64,000 nucleotides of DNA from Chiridota heheva (GCA_020152595.1 JAIGNY010000739.1:1274501-1338500); one strand, 5' to 3'. Counted from the first letter of the stretch, positions 23,590 to 35,191 are shown. The notes: generated from the sequence alone by a model not told the origin. Translations and numbers: made by a program.

Positions 23590-23850
23590 CGACGAGTGAA
23601 CACACAATTACAATGACGGGGTCGTCGCCTGCGTATCGGTTATGATAGTAACAATGCTATCACGAAACGCTTAATACGACCCGGACGAGAACACAGGTAC
23701 GACGTACGGACAGACATAACACCGACAGCCAAGTCAATGTCCACGGCCTTTGTTAAACAGTTGTGGCGCACTGGCGTGTCTACCCAATCCAGGGTTGAAC
23801 CCAGGGTCTCGTGGTCTGAGACATGTATGATAGCCGCTATACCACAGTAG
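23590..23850 (-). mobile_element. tRNA-derived SINE (family B), valine-tRNA-like head
   Basis: On the - strand, 23850-23780 is 71 nt with the tRNA plan: CTAC...GTAG ends, an A box GGTATAGCGGCTATCA as in valine tRNAs, and a B box GGTTCAACCCT. The anticodon loop lacks U33, so it is not a working tRNA. The body down to 23590 ends TTGTAATTGTGTGTTCACT, which recurs in the fragment at 57424-57512 next to a (TC)n tail. Confidence 0.6.
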
Positions 23851-24289
23851 GTAGAAAGAAAAGGTCAGAATTATAGTCCAGCCATTATATGCCAAAATGG
23901 GGCCTAATCCACCACAAATTACAAGGTTTTTTTAAAATTTATTTTACTGCCAAACTGCTCAGAAGGTCAACAGAACAAAAGTCTACCAAATCCTACAAGT
24001 GAAGTATTGCCTAATTTGCATAAATCCAAAATGGTCGCCTTTTTATAAGTAGACTTGCTGCTTTTCCCCTATTAGCAGTTCTTGTAATCCACAAAAGATA
24101 GCAATTGCATTTATTGTACCACTAATGACATATTTTTCAATTAACTGGGATTTTGGACATCATGAATGGTTAATACTGAAATCAAAGTAACAAAGTCACT
24201 CATTGTGTACACTTTAACCATAATAATGTATTACTTGCTAGTTGCCGAGTTTGCTATTGGTAATCACGGTCATATAATATGACTAAAAA

Positions 24290-25260
24290 TCAAATTAATT
24301 ATTTTTCTTTTCTGCAATTTTTCGCCCTCGAAAGGGAGGGTCTGGACTCTAAGCTTATGTGGCCCTCCCTGCGGGATAGGGCATGAATGGCAATCCGACG
24401 TCTCCCGGAGGCCGCAGCAAACTGGAAGACTTGTGTGGATGCAGAGTTCTTTGATAGCGCCAGTGTTTCTAGCACCAATCGCATGTGGACCTTGCCCCGG
24501 ATCGTAGGTCTTGGAATGAACGAGTCTGGCAGAATACCTCCTATAAGCGTACTCTTGCACCTGCATTGGGTCGACATTTCGAAAGCCTCATGCGAAAGGC
24601 CCTTCTTGACGAAAGACACCTGAAGGAGGCCACACAGACAAAAGTAGTTACTGCGGGCTGTGGTGTAATGGCCCCGTCGCTGGGATTGCTAGCAGGTTGT
24701 CCCGTAGGGGTAACTTGTACAAGAAACATTGTGCCAACCGCAGTAGGTTTAGGAACCACGCTTGGTCTGTCCCATTGGGGCGACTAAGACCATTGGACGG
24801 AGGGAGCCCATAACCCACAAATGAAGTTCATTGCATCGTGAATGCGTCCAACATCCACCTTCCAGACCCTGTTCAGGGAGCAAAAGTGTGTAAGCTTTGC
24901 GTTTCTACCACTGGGAGGAGGACCACTGTTGCCTTTGCTGCGCGACAGGACATCCTCTATCGTGTTAAACTTTATGGGCAGGTGGAGTCATGCAACACTC
25001 CAACAGTTTAGTGAGTAACCACTGGTCCTTGGACCTGGTTCCCCCCTGGTTATTGATGTAGGAGACTACTGTTTTGTTGTCTTAACGAATGAACACTGAC
25101 TTGTATGTGACGGAAGTAGTGCAGGGCTCTGCACACCGCCTCTGATTCCAACATATTGATGTGCCGCTGGCTCCACTTGACTTTGGTCGAAGTGTGCTCA
25201 CCAGCTGGCGCTCGTCACTAAAATAACGGAGGTGATAGGAGCAGAAAAGACAGGCCGTCA
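24290..25260 (-). mobile_element. DIRS-like tyrosine-recombinase retroelement fossil, RNase H and downstream part
   Basis: DIRS elements are tyrosine-recombinase relatives of LTR elements. TVVSYINNQGGTRS (25072-25031) is the signature of the DIRS-type RNase H region, and LPLRDNLLAIP (24713-24681) is a conserved motif further downstream in the same polyprotein. The segment is GC-richer than its surroundings. The copy is clearly broken in many places and old. Confidence 0.75.
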
Positions 25261-25478
25261 GACCAATGGGATAGGTCTATAGCCACCATGTTGCAGAAGT
25301 AGCAGAGAAAGTAGTTGGTGCATGCAAAGTGGTAGCTCCATGGTTGGTGAACGCAGACCATGTGGCATGCCAAGCTGGGTGACTGACACAACCATGTATG
25401 CAGGCAGCTAAAGATAGAGAAGGGCGAGGCTAATAGAAGATATGTGATCGCCAAGTCAACAGTTCGGCTCGTACCGCC

Positions 25479-25507
25479 GATCGGGGGACTCAATAAGTCC
25501 CCCGATC
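25479..25507. repeat. Perfect 12-bp stem hairpin
   Basis: GATCGGGGGACT and AGTCCCCCGATC are separated by the loop CAATA. It lies just beyond the DIRS-like segment. Function unknown. Confidence 0.85.
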
Positions 25508-25963
25508 AGGAGACTTAAGCATGCGCACTGAGCTTACAGTGACATATGGAAGATGCTATTTTTATTGTGAAGTTTTAGTTTAGACGCTCATTAATCGTTT
25601 CATTGAAGGTTTGTAACAGTTTGCTTTGTTCATGTTCAATTTCGCGAAAGTAGAACAACTTCGTTACTATCACGCAGTTATTGCTAAATAATTTTCACAA
25701 ATCCCCAAGTTATTTTTCATGATTTTAAAAAATCTTGTTAAAGCGCGACTGCCTAATAGTAACGCATAAAAAGATAATTTATATGCCATTATTTCAAATC
25801 ATGAAGAAAAATTTGAACCCTTCACAGTGGTTGAGTTCCCCGCACTCGAAATATTTCTGATTCTTATGCAGTTCCCATACAAACTTTGAATTTGAATAGA
25901 TGCATTGTGGGATACTTCTGTAAAGGATTCTCAGATCGGAGAATAAAACTTATCCCGATTGGA
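25508..25963. other. Unassigned DNA between the DIRS-like segment and the LINE
   Basis: No coding motif recognised. It may belong to either neighbouring element. Confidence 0.3.
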
Positions 25964-27010
25964 TACAAACCGGACTGGTCAAGAGAAAAATGGCAGAGGC
26001 TCAACAGCAACTTAAATGAGTCATACAAAACAGATGAATCTGCTGCTAAACAAGCAGATGGAAGATCTCAGACTGGCCGACATGACTGGAGACTACACCA
26101 CAACATGGAAATCATCCATGGCCTCTCTGGCAAAGACAAGAAACCCAGTGTCAAGGCATGCAAGATTAAAAAAGAGATGGTACTCCACCAACAAGTGACA
26201 AAGACCTCCTCGCATAATGGATGGAACACTTCAGCTAATGGCATTGCTATGTTTGAATCCACTATTCCCAGGGTGCATACCCAGTTGACAAGAACTGCAG
26301 CCGCAGCGGAAGATCTTGGCCTCATAATAAGTGTATCCAAGACTGAGTATATGACTGTTAACTGTCATCCCCATCCAACTCTTCAAGTATATGGTGAACC
26401 CATCAACCATGTTTCAGATTTCAAATATCTTGGTTTCAAAATGGTATCTGCTGCAAGCGACTTAAAAGACGAAAAGACTTAAGGCATTAGCAAGGTGCGC
26501 TTTCTGGAAACTGGAACACCTGTGCAGAAGTCCACAAGTATCAATCTCTGCAAAAGTGAAACTATTCCACACTACCTGCGTAAGAAACCTCTTCAATGGC
26601 TGTGAATCCTGGGTGTTGTCCCAGGATATTGAGTGCAAAATCAACGATTTTGCTACCTCTTGCTTTATAATTTTGCTAAATATCAAACGGAAAAAATCGT
26701 GTTTCAAAATCCAGCATATATGACATTACAACAACACTGAGCCTCTTATCCACTGTGTAACGAATCGCCAACTGAGATTCTTGGGACACGTCCTTCGCCT
26801 CCCAAGTGGAAGAGCCTGCTAGAAGATATGCTCTCTACATTCCAACTCATAGCAAAAGAATACTGGGACGTCCACGCATGCTCTTATGTTAACTACATTC
26901 AACGTATATTAGGGTATGATGAAGACATACAAGCAAAACAGATCAGTACCGGTCCACGCTCCGATCAAGGGATCTCCCGATTGGAGATTGAGACATACGC
27001 AGTGATTAAA
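25964..27010 (+). mobile_element. Degraded LINE (RTE/CR1-like) with an internal deletion
   Basis: One frame at 25886-26482 holds the linker between endonuclease and reverse transcriptase (LSGKDKKPSVK), then jumps near 26236 to GIAMFEST, which in this family directly follows the FADD motif. It continues SVSKTEYMTVN and DFKYLGFKM. The fingers, palm and catalytic FADD are therefore missing. Downstream, other frames carry NRQLRFLGHVLRLPSGRA and YALYIPTHS, the C-terminal region, with stops and frame changes. Dead copy. Confidence 0.75.
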
Positions 27011-27559
27011 ATTTAAATTGTTGCTAATAAGTTCAGCTGTTAATTTTTATTTTCATTCTTGTCAAATTCTGTATTTCTGAAGTTGTATACTTTGGAAATG
27101 ATATTGTAATTAGTTTCTTTATACTTTGAGCTTTTGCTGGTGATTAAAATGTTAAAATTTGCTATTCAAGAAATATTGAAAATATTTTTTTTGAATAACG
27201 TAAATATTCCCTGGTGAAAGCCAAATTTGTGCTGGTGAAAATGGAGAAAATAATTTAAGCGTTCTGTCACACCATTACAATTTGAATATTTTGGCCCAGC
27301 GTCCACGGGAACTGTGAGTGCATGCTCATTAATTCATTATGATTTCAATTTTCCCCAATGCAATCTCTTGTTTACATTTTAATGGCGATAAATTTTGTGT
27401 AGCAGACGGCATTGTTTCCTGTTGTCAACCAAACATAACAACTACATACCTATACATGGCAGGACAACTTTTTTGCATGTTGGCAAAAGGGTCCCCACTG
27501 CCCAAGAGACTACTTGGTACCCAGTGAAAACTTTTAAAAGAGGCACTGGGCCGCAGATT
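27011..27559. other. Unassigned DNA downstream of the LINE
   Basis: No recognisable motif. Composition turns GC-richer after about 27460, where the second DIRS-like segment begins. Confidence 0.3.
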
Positions 27560-28130
27560 CAAGATGGGTCGCTATTTGCTTTTTTCCCTGGGGCCAAGAA
27601 AAAGGTGAAGGTATGAAGGTGATTCCTGGTTCTGCTGCCTTTTTAGCGAGTAGGCTCGAGATATCTTCTCAGATGAGCCGTTCGGGCGTTGAATCTTGTG
27701 GTGTGGGAGTCGGATGGAGGACTCCCCTGGGGAGGTAAACTCAAGACGATAACCCTCCCGGATTGTCCAAAGTACCCAAAAGACCAACGTGATTTCTTCA
27801 CATACCCTGCAAACTTTCCCAAGCGCCCGACAGGCCATACTTCTATGAAGGTGCTGAAGTCAAACCTGCTGCCCTCTCTTCCTTCAGCCACGTAAACGTC
27901 CCGAGCCATGAGGATGGAAGGTTCAGTGTCCTCGGGAGGCCGCCGAAGGGACCCTCAGTCCGCTCATTTAAGCTTGAGATCTGAGGGTGCTTTCCACACA
28001 ATGGAAAGCTGCTCTCATTGCTTACCACCAAAGAGCCAGTCTCAACTGAACTGTTGAAGGTGGTTGAAGGTGGTGAGGTGCATCTGTGAGATGAGATGTG
28101 GAACAAGACAATGTTCATGAAGGAAGCAGA
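27560..28130 (-). mobile_element. DIRS-like retroelement fossil, segment before the reverse transcriptase core
   Basis: WTIREGYRLEF at 27769-27737 on the - strand matches the conserved stretch just before the reverse transcriptase of DIRS-like polyproteins. Strand and order agree with the segment at 24290-25260, so both are probably parts of one element separated by the LINE. Broken, with many breaks. Confidence 0.6.
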
Positions 28131-29069
28131 TACGTGAATGTTCCACTGTTTCTGAATGCTGCAGGGGAATAGCTACTATAGTAGGTTTCATCTCGCTAGC
28201 CATGCTGCCGTGTTTTTCACGGCAAATTTCACAAAGTTATCAACACGGTTCCGTAAGATCGTAACTAATGCTGGAGCCACTCTCACTTTATTCGACTTAA
28301 AGCAGATTATAACATTTAGTGGTTGCAAATTTGGAATGAAATTCCCAGCATACAATTTGTCATTTAAAATTTTTAAATGTCAAAATGATTCTCAGTAAAA
28401 CAGGAAATATACGCCGTCGGTCACTTGTAACGAACGTTGCTCTCCTGCTCGCGATTGATTTTTGCAGGTGACATAATTCATAGACTAATCAAAATGATTT
28501 GGTTCAAAGCAGGAGCGGACTGAGAGACAATTCGGGCAGCAAATTCACTTTTTTAATAGGTTTGTTGGGACAAAAAACAAATTTGGTATATAGACAGATA
28601 GAGACTTTTATCCAGCTGAATGAACATTAAATTCTAAACAGAACAGGTCTTTAAATGGTCACATTAGCAGTTAAGAGTTTTTAAGTTGTAACTAATCAAA
28701 CTTTGTTGACCTATAGATTTTCAGCATGCACAAAGGTGATGATGTATGAACAGAAATGCAGCTAAAAATCTTTGATGTAATTCTTTATATTTCGTCTTCA
28801 AATTTCAAATATCACATTGCGTACACTGCTAATTCTGGGTCAAGGTTAGCCCTATCCAATTTCCTATTCATTGTAGCTAACTTCTCTCATTCACAATATT
28901 TGGGGGAAGAATCGAAAAACAATAAGTTAACATAAGCAATTTGCTAGTTGTTCCGTTCTAACTTTTGAGATCACAAAATATTGGGCAATTTATGCTTATT
29001 AGGTATCCAAGTTTTAAATGGTTTTGTAAAATTCTTCTGAGAAGTGAGGGGACATGTCCCCCTGTCCCC
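28131..29069. other. Intergenic AT-rich DNA
   Basis: No feature recognised. A transposon-like phrase (GACATGTCCCCCTGTCCCCT) follows at about 29050, next to the LINE fragment. Confidence 0.35.
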
Positions 29070-29315
29070 TCAGGAATTACGGCCCTGATCCTCAATATCA
29101 TCAATGAGTGTGAAAACAATAGAGAGAAAGATTTAGCCTTGTCGAACACCTTTTGTACAATTAACAGCTGGGCTTAGCCCATCACTACACTTATAACACA
29201 CGATTTGACACCATTGTACATTGCTAACAAAATATCCAGAAAAATTACCGTTTATTCCAAGCTAAGACAGTTTGGCAAAAAAGAAAACCCGTGTTGACAC
29301 TGTCGAAGGCAGCCT
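29070..29315 (-). mobile_element. LINE reverse transcriptase fragment
   Basis: On the - strand AFDSVN (29310-29293) and GVRQG (29150-29136) have the spacing of reverse transcriptase motifs A and B. LGINGNFSGYFVSNVQW and GLSPAVNCTKGVRQG lie between them in one frame with an internal stop, and a frame change separates that frame from AFDSVN. The YADD block is absent. The clade is uncertain. Confidence 0.7.
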
Positions 29316-29477
29316 TGAAATTAATAGATTAAAAGAAACGTTTTCGGTTTATATTCTAACTACATCACGTAGGTCCTTTTGCTGTCGTAATATGCTAATT
29401 AGATTAAAACTCAGCTCCAAAAATTGTTTGTCATGCAAAAAAATCATTTATTAGGCTTTCGACATATTCTACAACTT

Positions 29478-29541
29478 AGAGGCCACACTTGAAATGGCAA
29501 CCATAGGTGTCATTAGTGCTAGGCTGCATAGGAAAACATCA
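29478..29541. mobile_element. Single arm of MITE family M4
   Basis: AGGCCACACTTGAAATGGCA then ACCATAGGTGTCATTA matches the terminal arms of the element at 60030-60892. Confidence 0.6.
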
Positions 29542-29831
29542 AATTTTGTTACATGTTTATTCTTATTTAAAAGCTCTCGCATCCAGGCTGGTCATTAAAC
29601 TACTAAAAATGGCAAGATAAATTCGTCAGCAATCCATTCCCTGCAAACAAAATTAAAAACTTTTTTCGAAGGCCTAATAGTCCGAAGGTTCAATAGTCCG
29701 AAATAAAAGGCCCATTAAACCTGTTAAAAGAAAAGGCCTATTGCCAATAGAAAAAGCCTATTGGTGATTCTCTTCCCTGAGGAAGAGTACAATCCTTTGA
29801 AGGACATATATTGTGATTAAGGTGCCAGTCC

Positions 29832-30330
29832 ACTAGTCCGAAGGTTCACTAGTCCGAAGGTTCACTAGTCCGAAGGTTCACTAGTCCGAAGGTTCACTAG
29901 TCCGAAGGCTCACTAGTCCGAAGGTTCACTAGTCCGAAGGTTCACTAGTCCGAAGGTTCACTAGTCCAAGGGTTAACTAGTCCGAAGGTTCACTAGTCCG
30001 AAGGTTCACTAGTCCGAAGGTTCCCTAGTCCGAAGGTTCACTAGTCCGAAGGTTCACTAGTCCGAGGGTTCACTAGTCCGAAGGTTTACTAGTCCGAAGG
30101 TTCACTAGTCTGAAGGTTCACTAGTCCGAAGCTTCACTAGTCTGAAGGTTTACTAGTTTAAAGGTTCACTTATCCAAAGGTTCACTAGTCTGAAGGATCA
30201 CTAGTCCAAAGGTTCGCTAGTCCGAAGGTTCACTAGTCCAAAGGTTCACTAATCCGAAGGTTCGCTAGTCCGAAGGTTCACTAGTCCGAAGGTTCACTAG
30301 TCCGAAGGTTTACTAGTCCGAAGGATCACT
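29832..30330. repeat. 16-bp minisatellite, about 31 copies
   Basis: The unit is ACTAGTCCGAAGGTTC. Uniform at the left and more varied after 30100. Two single units (AATAGTCCGAAGGTTC-like) at about 29680-29702 may be the seed sequence. Confidence 0.96.
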
Positions 30331-30340
30331 ATGCATTTCT

Positions 30341-31480
30341 ATGAACCCCTGTACAATTTTGTCCAAATTTTCTCAGTTTTCAGAGGAAATTTCTCCTCTG
30401 CTTGTTTAGACTGTTAGAAATAGTAACCCTGTATATATAATGTTTATCGGAGTAGATTTTACCATGAGAATTTGAAAGTTCTCTATTATCACTTGATTTT
30501 CAGACATTTGGGGCATCAACTTATCAAAGACATTAATTATCTTTAGAGCTTCGGGACTTCGCCCCCTTGACCCCTTCCAATGGGCCCTTAATCGGGACTC
30601 CTCCTCTTGGATCCCTACTCTGACTTCGCCCTAGGCAGCCAGGATCTCACGATTTACATTTTGGAACTTTGTGTTGATTTTCATAAATTTGGAAGAAAAA
30701 CAATTTTCAGGCCAGGACTTCGTCCATGAACCCCACAATTTTGCCTAAATGTTCTCAATTTCAGATGAAATTCTCCTACTGCACTATGCCTGTTAGAAAT
30801 AATAAACCAAATGTTTAACCAGTTTATCTGAGTAGATTTTAACATTCGAATCTGATATTGTCCTTTTTTTTCATCACTTACATTTTGTCACTTACAACTT
30901 TGTCAGTTTGTGTTAATTTTAAATCATTTTTCGGGCATCAAAAACAAAAAAACTTCAAAGCATCCTAGGCTTCACCCTTGGACCCTTTCAAAGACTTCAC
31001 CCATGCACCATGCATGAGTCCCGCAACTCTGCCCGAATTTTCTCTATTTTCAGGGGAAATTTCTTTTCTGCCTTTTTAGAAATGGTAATTTTTTTGATGA
31101 TCACTTACAGTTTGGAAATTTGAGTTGATTTTTAAACCATTGTGGGGCACCAAAACCACGAAAACTTCAGAGCTTTGGCCCTGGGCCCAACTTCCATGGC
31201 GGCTTTACCCATGAACCCCACAATTTTTCCAGAATTATCTCAATTTGCAGGGAAAATTTTCCCTCTGCCTGATTAGAAATGGTAATCCAAATGATTATCG
31301 TGAATAGATTTTAGCAATAGAATTTAAAATTGTCTTCTTTCATTCTTTTTATCAATCAAATGATAGAACTTTGTATGGATTTTCAGCCATTTTGGAGCAA
31401 CAAAAGCAAGAAATATCCGGAGCTTGTCCCTGCAGACCCCAACCAAGGCTTCGCTCCTATAGACCTCGCCAGAGGCCGTA
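30341..31480. repeat. Old tandem repeat, four diverged copies of shrinking length
   Basis: Copies begin with ATGAACCCC or ATGAGTCCC at about 30341, 30726, 31015 and 31211. Each then has ACAATTTTG-like sequence, a TTTCAGRGGAAATTTCTCCTCTGCC-like core split by changes, GTTAGAAATAGTAA-like sequence, GAGTAGATTTTA-like sequence, and a GGGGCAYCAAAA-like part followed by CTTCGCCC. Not coding as far as I can see. Confidence 0.7.
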
Positions 31481-32199
31481 TACGCGGGCACACGGTGTTA
31501 CGCAGTGCCAAAATCTCTGTCGACGCCCGAAGGAGGAAGGGAGGGGAAGGGGAATCTGTTATTTGCAACTGTTCTATATTGTATGATAGTATGTCGTTTC
31601 TTAATAAGTCGGGCAAATGCAAATTTTCGTCGGGCAAATTTGTCTTACACCCCCAGTTTCCAAGTCAAGCCTGGGTCAATTCAACAGTTCGGGTATTCAA
31701 AACCATCGGATATGTATTTGTCATAAATAAAAGAATATTAAAAAAAAAAAAAGGTTCATAACTAATTCTGACCCTCTGGATCCGCCCTTGCACTGCACAA
31801 AAAAATGTCATTGATATTACGTTTATTATTTATAAATCAATTCATCAAGAGTCATAATAATCAAGTCACTTTCATCCTCGCTGCTAACGTCGACGTTTTC
31901 AATCTACAATCACAGCATTACCAGATTACAAGGGGGTTATAAATCTATCGAAATAACTGTGGTATAAAGTTTTATTATCACAAATATGTCATGTTTGTAA
32001 TCTATAAGAAATAGCTGGTGAACGAATATGAAAATAAACTCTACTCCCTAATTGTAGGCCTATACTTTCCCAGGGTGTTTATACAAGCTCTTTTGCAGAC
32101 TAGCAGTAACAGAAGTGATATTTTGGCGAGAAGCTTTAATTAAATACACAACATTAACGGACAGACGCGGTAGTTACCTGCATTTTCCCATCAGTCACC

Positions 32200-32990
32200 A
32201 GAGGTGACTGCCGGGTTCTGCTAAACACTACCGAGGATGATAAAATACACACAGACAGATAAACATAAAGATGGGAAACAACTCAAGAGAAGAACCAAAC
32301 AATGACAACAGGACGTGTTGACAAGGCAAAGAGCAGGAGGAAAAAGAAAAAAAAAAAAACTAGTCGGGAGGAATGACCAGTTGGGGGGGAAAGAGGTAGA
32401 GGTTCAGGGGTGAAGGGAAGCAAGAGGGGTCGGTGTGAAGGTCTTTGATTATCGTCACTGAGATGGGTGTCCATGCAATGATTGAACCTGTCTCTAAGAA
32501 GGGGGACGTTAGCCCGGGAGTGAAGGTCAGGGAGGCGAGTTCTGCGGGGGAGTCTCAGAGCCAGACGAAGGGACCTGTTCTGGATGACTGGGAGTTTGGC
32601 AATGTGGTTAGGTGGGGCGTTGAAAATGGCCGGGAGGCCATACTCAAAGATGGGACGTACGAAAGTTTTGTAGAGAGTGAGGAGAGATTTAGTAGAGGAT
32701 AGAGTTGAGGAAGAGACCTTACACAGTTGGGCAAGGCGAAGGCGGCCTTTGGTGTGAGTGGCCCTGATAAGGGTAAGCCAGGGGTGGAGGCGAAAGTTGC
32801 TGGTGAAGGTAAGCCCAAGGAAAGTGGCTTTGAAGGAGTGAGGTACAGGTGCCCCATGGATATGGACCACAGGAAACCTCTGGGCTTTAACAATCCTACG
32901 ATTGTAGATGGGGAGGGAGACCGTCTTTGAAGCATTGATTTTGATTCTCCAAGTAGAGCACCAGTTGATGATGGTGTTGAGATAGGTTCT
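32200..32990 (-). mobile_element. 5'-truncated Jockey-like LINE, end of reverse transcriptase and 3' region
   Basis: The - strand frame at 32870-32283 reads ATFLGLTFTSNFRLHPW, then LLTLYKTFVRPIFEYGLPA and LPVIQNRSLRLALRLPR. These are the thumb and C-terminal motifs of Jockey-group non-LTR reverse transcriptases. Sequence toward 32990 (INWCSTWRIKINASKTV in another frame) extends it upstream. The catalytic core is missing. No RNase H domain follows, so it is not the I-type family found at 54-63 kb. Confidence 0.8.
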
Positions 32991-34249
32991 AAAACAAATT
33001 GCTTTTGAGCTTATCTGCTAAAAAACTTCGTATTGAAATTTAACGGTTCAATGGGCCTATAATACATTAGAAAATAGGGTCACACATCGCTAATTAGAGA
33101 AATGGTTAAAAATTAACAAAAAATCAAACAATTTTGACTTTTAATCTCCAATCATTGGGAACTTCGTCACTTTCTTCATACAAATTCCCAGTTTATTTAT
33201 TATTTTTGGAGGGGGAGGAGGGGGGAAGGGGGGGAAAGGGGACAAAATTGATCACACCAGATTGTTATTAAAATCACTAAGCGGCATCGTAAGATTTTAT
33301 TTTATTTAATGGCGTGGGGTTCAGGGGCCCCATTGGCAGGGTTCAAGAAGACATTTTTTCATCATACTTTTTCCCATGCCATTCACTAGAGAAAAATAAG
33401 AAGAAAATAACTTGCTGTCACAGGGGTTGACATCAAAGATAAAGGAATCTTCAACTGCAAAATCATTAATATCAAATTGAAAAATTTGGTAAAAAAATAT
33501 AAAATATAAGGAGAATTTCATGAAATTTAAAACACATTTTCAGGATAATTATTATTTAATCATCTGATACGTGTGCCTCTATTACTGTAATTTACTCTTT
33601 CTTTTTTTTTCTCCTTTTTTTGACAATGAATTTTTTTTTTTTTTTTTGGGGGGTGGGGGTACGCGCACACGATGTATTAGTGCAGCGAGGAGTGACACTA
33701 AGTGTACGTACGTTAGGTTCACTCGTATTATACAAAACCATATCAAACAACAGTGTATAGCGTCCAGGCATCGGTGGCACTATGTAATTGGATGGGAGAC
33801 CAAATCACTAAACAATATAATTAAATGAATAATTAATTCAATGAATACTCAAATAACATAGGAAAATGGGAGAAAATACCATTACCCTCAAACAGGTATA
33901 ATATACCCAAGGATGTTTTGTAAACCTTAATCAGCATACACCTTTACTAAGGATTTCTATTTCTTTTAATATTTTTTTTTGTGAGGGATGGGGGTGGGGA
34001 GTACAAACCCATTGATTTTTAAACCCTCAAAAATCCCTTCTCTACCAGAGAAGGCATTTTAGAGATTTCGACCCCCCCAAAATCACTTCTCGATTAGCAG
34101 ATTTTATTCAAAAAATCTTCTTTCTTTACCACAAAAAAATACCTTCTCGACCAGCAAAATTCATTAAAAAAATCTACGTTTTAGAGTTTTTCGGTTTGGA
34201 CCTACATCTTCACCAACCATTTGCTGGAGTACTTTTGGAAGTGGTGTTT

Positions 34250-34365
34250 CATCGTTTGATAATGAAATAAGATTTGTGAATGCTTTCTTCACCATTTTGT
34301 TTCTTTTGAAGTCCTTTCATATCAGATAGATATCGTTAATCACTGAACTAATACCTTAATAAATG
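34250..34365. mobile_element. Solitary right arm of MITE M1
   Basis: AATGCTTTCTTCACCATTTT then GTTTCTTTTGAAGTCC and CACTGAACTAAT match the right end of M1 copies. Confidence 0.75.
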
Positions 34366-34369
34366 TTTC

Positions 34370-34645
34370 TTTGATGAGAGTTTAACGGCACCACGTGGTC
34401 AAATATATGGGTCAAATTGTGCCAGAGAGGTTAGATCATTCCAGAGGTAGGAAGGAGAGTAAACAGGAGATTGAGAGAAACACAAGAACTAAAAGCCAGA
34501 AAGCTGGGATAGAGAGAGGAGGTGTATGGGTGAACAAATAATGTAGAGAGAGAGAGGGGGTGGGGAAGGAGGACTAAATATGGTTGTAGAGGGAAGCATG
34601 ATGAAGGAAGGAGATCATTCTATCTGGAAGGTTTTATGAAGACGA
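34370..34645 (-). mobile_element. I-type LINE 3' end fragment
   Basis: On the - strand it matches 58970-59210: a purine/pyrimidine-biased region, then TGGTGCCGTTAAACTCTCAT at the 3' end. It is 5' truncated. Confidence 0.8.
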
Positions 34646-35191
34646 CTGACATTACATATTCACTATTTTCTTGCATGATTCTGATCCAAGGGTTGACCTC
34701 CTAATGCCCAACATTGAACTAATTTGATGGAGAGAATTGCTACTATTCCTGATTTCTTGTGTACATTACTCATTCTCAATTGATATCCAATATCTTCAGA
34801 TTTGCAAAAAAGCCAGTTATATTCATGGGAAGGAAGGCAATTCAGGTATTTACACCCCTTTCTCAACAGCTAAAGTTATCAGACATGTGAGTGATGATTT
34901 ATAAAAGTAGCTGAAATTGATTAATTTTCTTATCAAAATAGCTAAGTATTGTCACTTATGCAGAAAATAGGTGAAATTAGCTAAACAGCTGGTCTCACAT
35001 GCCTGTGTCATATAGTGATGTCCACAACCATTTGATAAAACCATTTGCAAAATTTGAAGGAAGAAACCTATGAAAAGAAACACGGAACAATAGTTACTTT
35101 TTAACGCACATTATTTTTACTCAGCTAGGTCTGTTGCCAATTTACAATGTCCAAAAACAATGTGGAATAAAAAATAAAGCCAAGCACGTCT

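Noticed and set aside
23780-23850. A working tRNA gene on the - strand
   Set aside because: Size and A/B boxes fit, but the T and acceptor stems pair poorly and the anticodon loop lacks U33. It is better explained as a SINE head.
24299-24787. ORFs of about 100 codons on both strands, GC-rich, considered as a host gene
   Set aside because: The - strand carries DIRS-type motifs; the + strand frames are shadows.
29832-30330. Regular short repeats considered as a CRISPR array
   Set aside because: The 16-bp units are directly adjacent with no spacers, and the context is animal DNA.
33741-33806. TTGGATGGGAGACC, as in the 5S rRNA internal promoter
   Set aside because: Only about 14 bases match; the rest of a 5S gene (A box, 5' half) is not recognisable nearby. 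Probably chance or a very old fragment.
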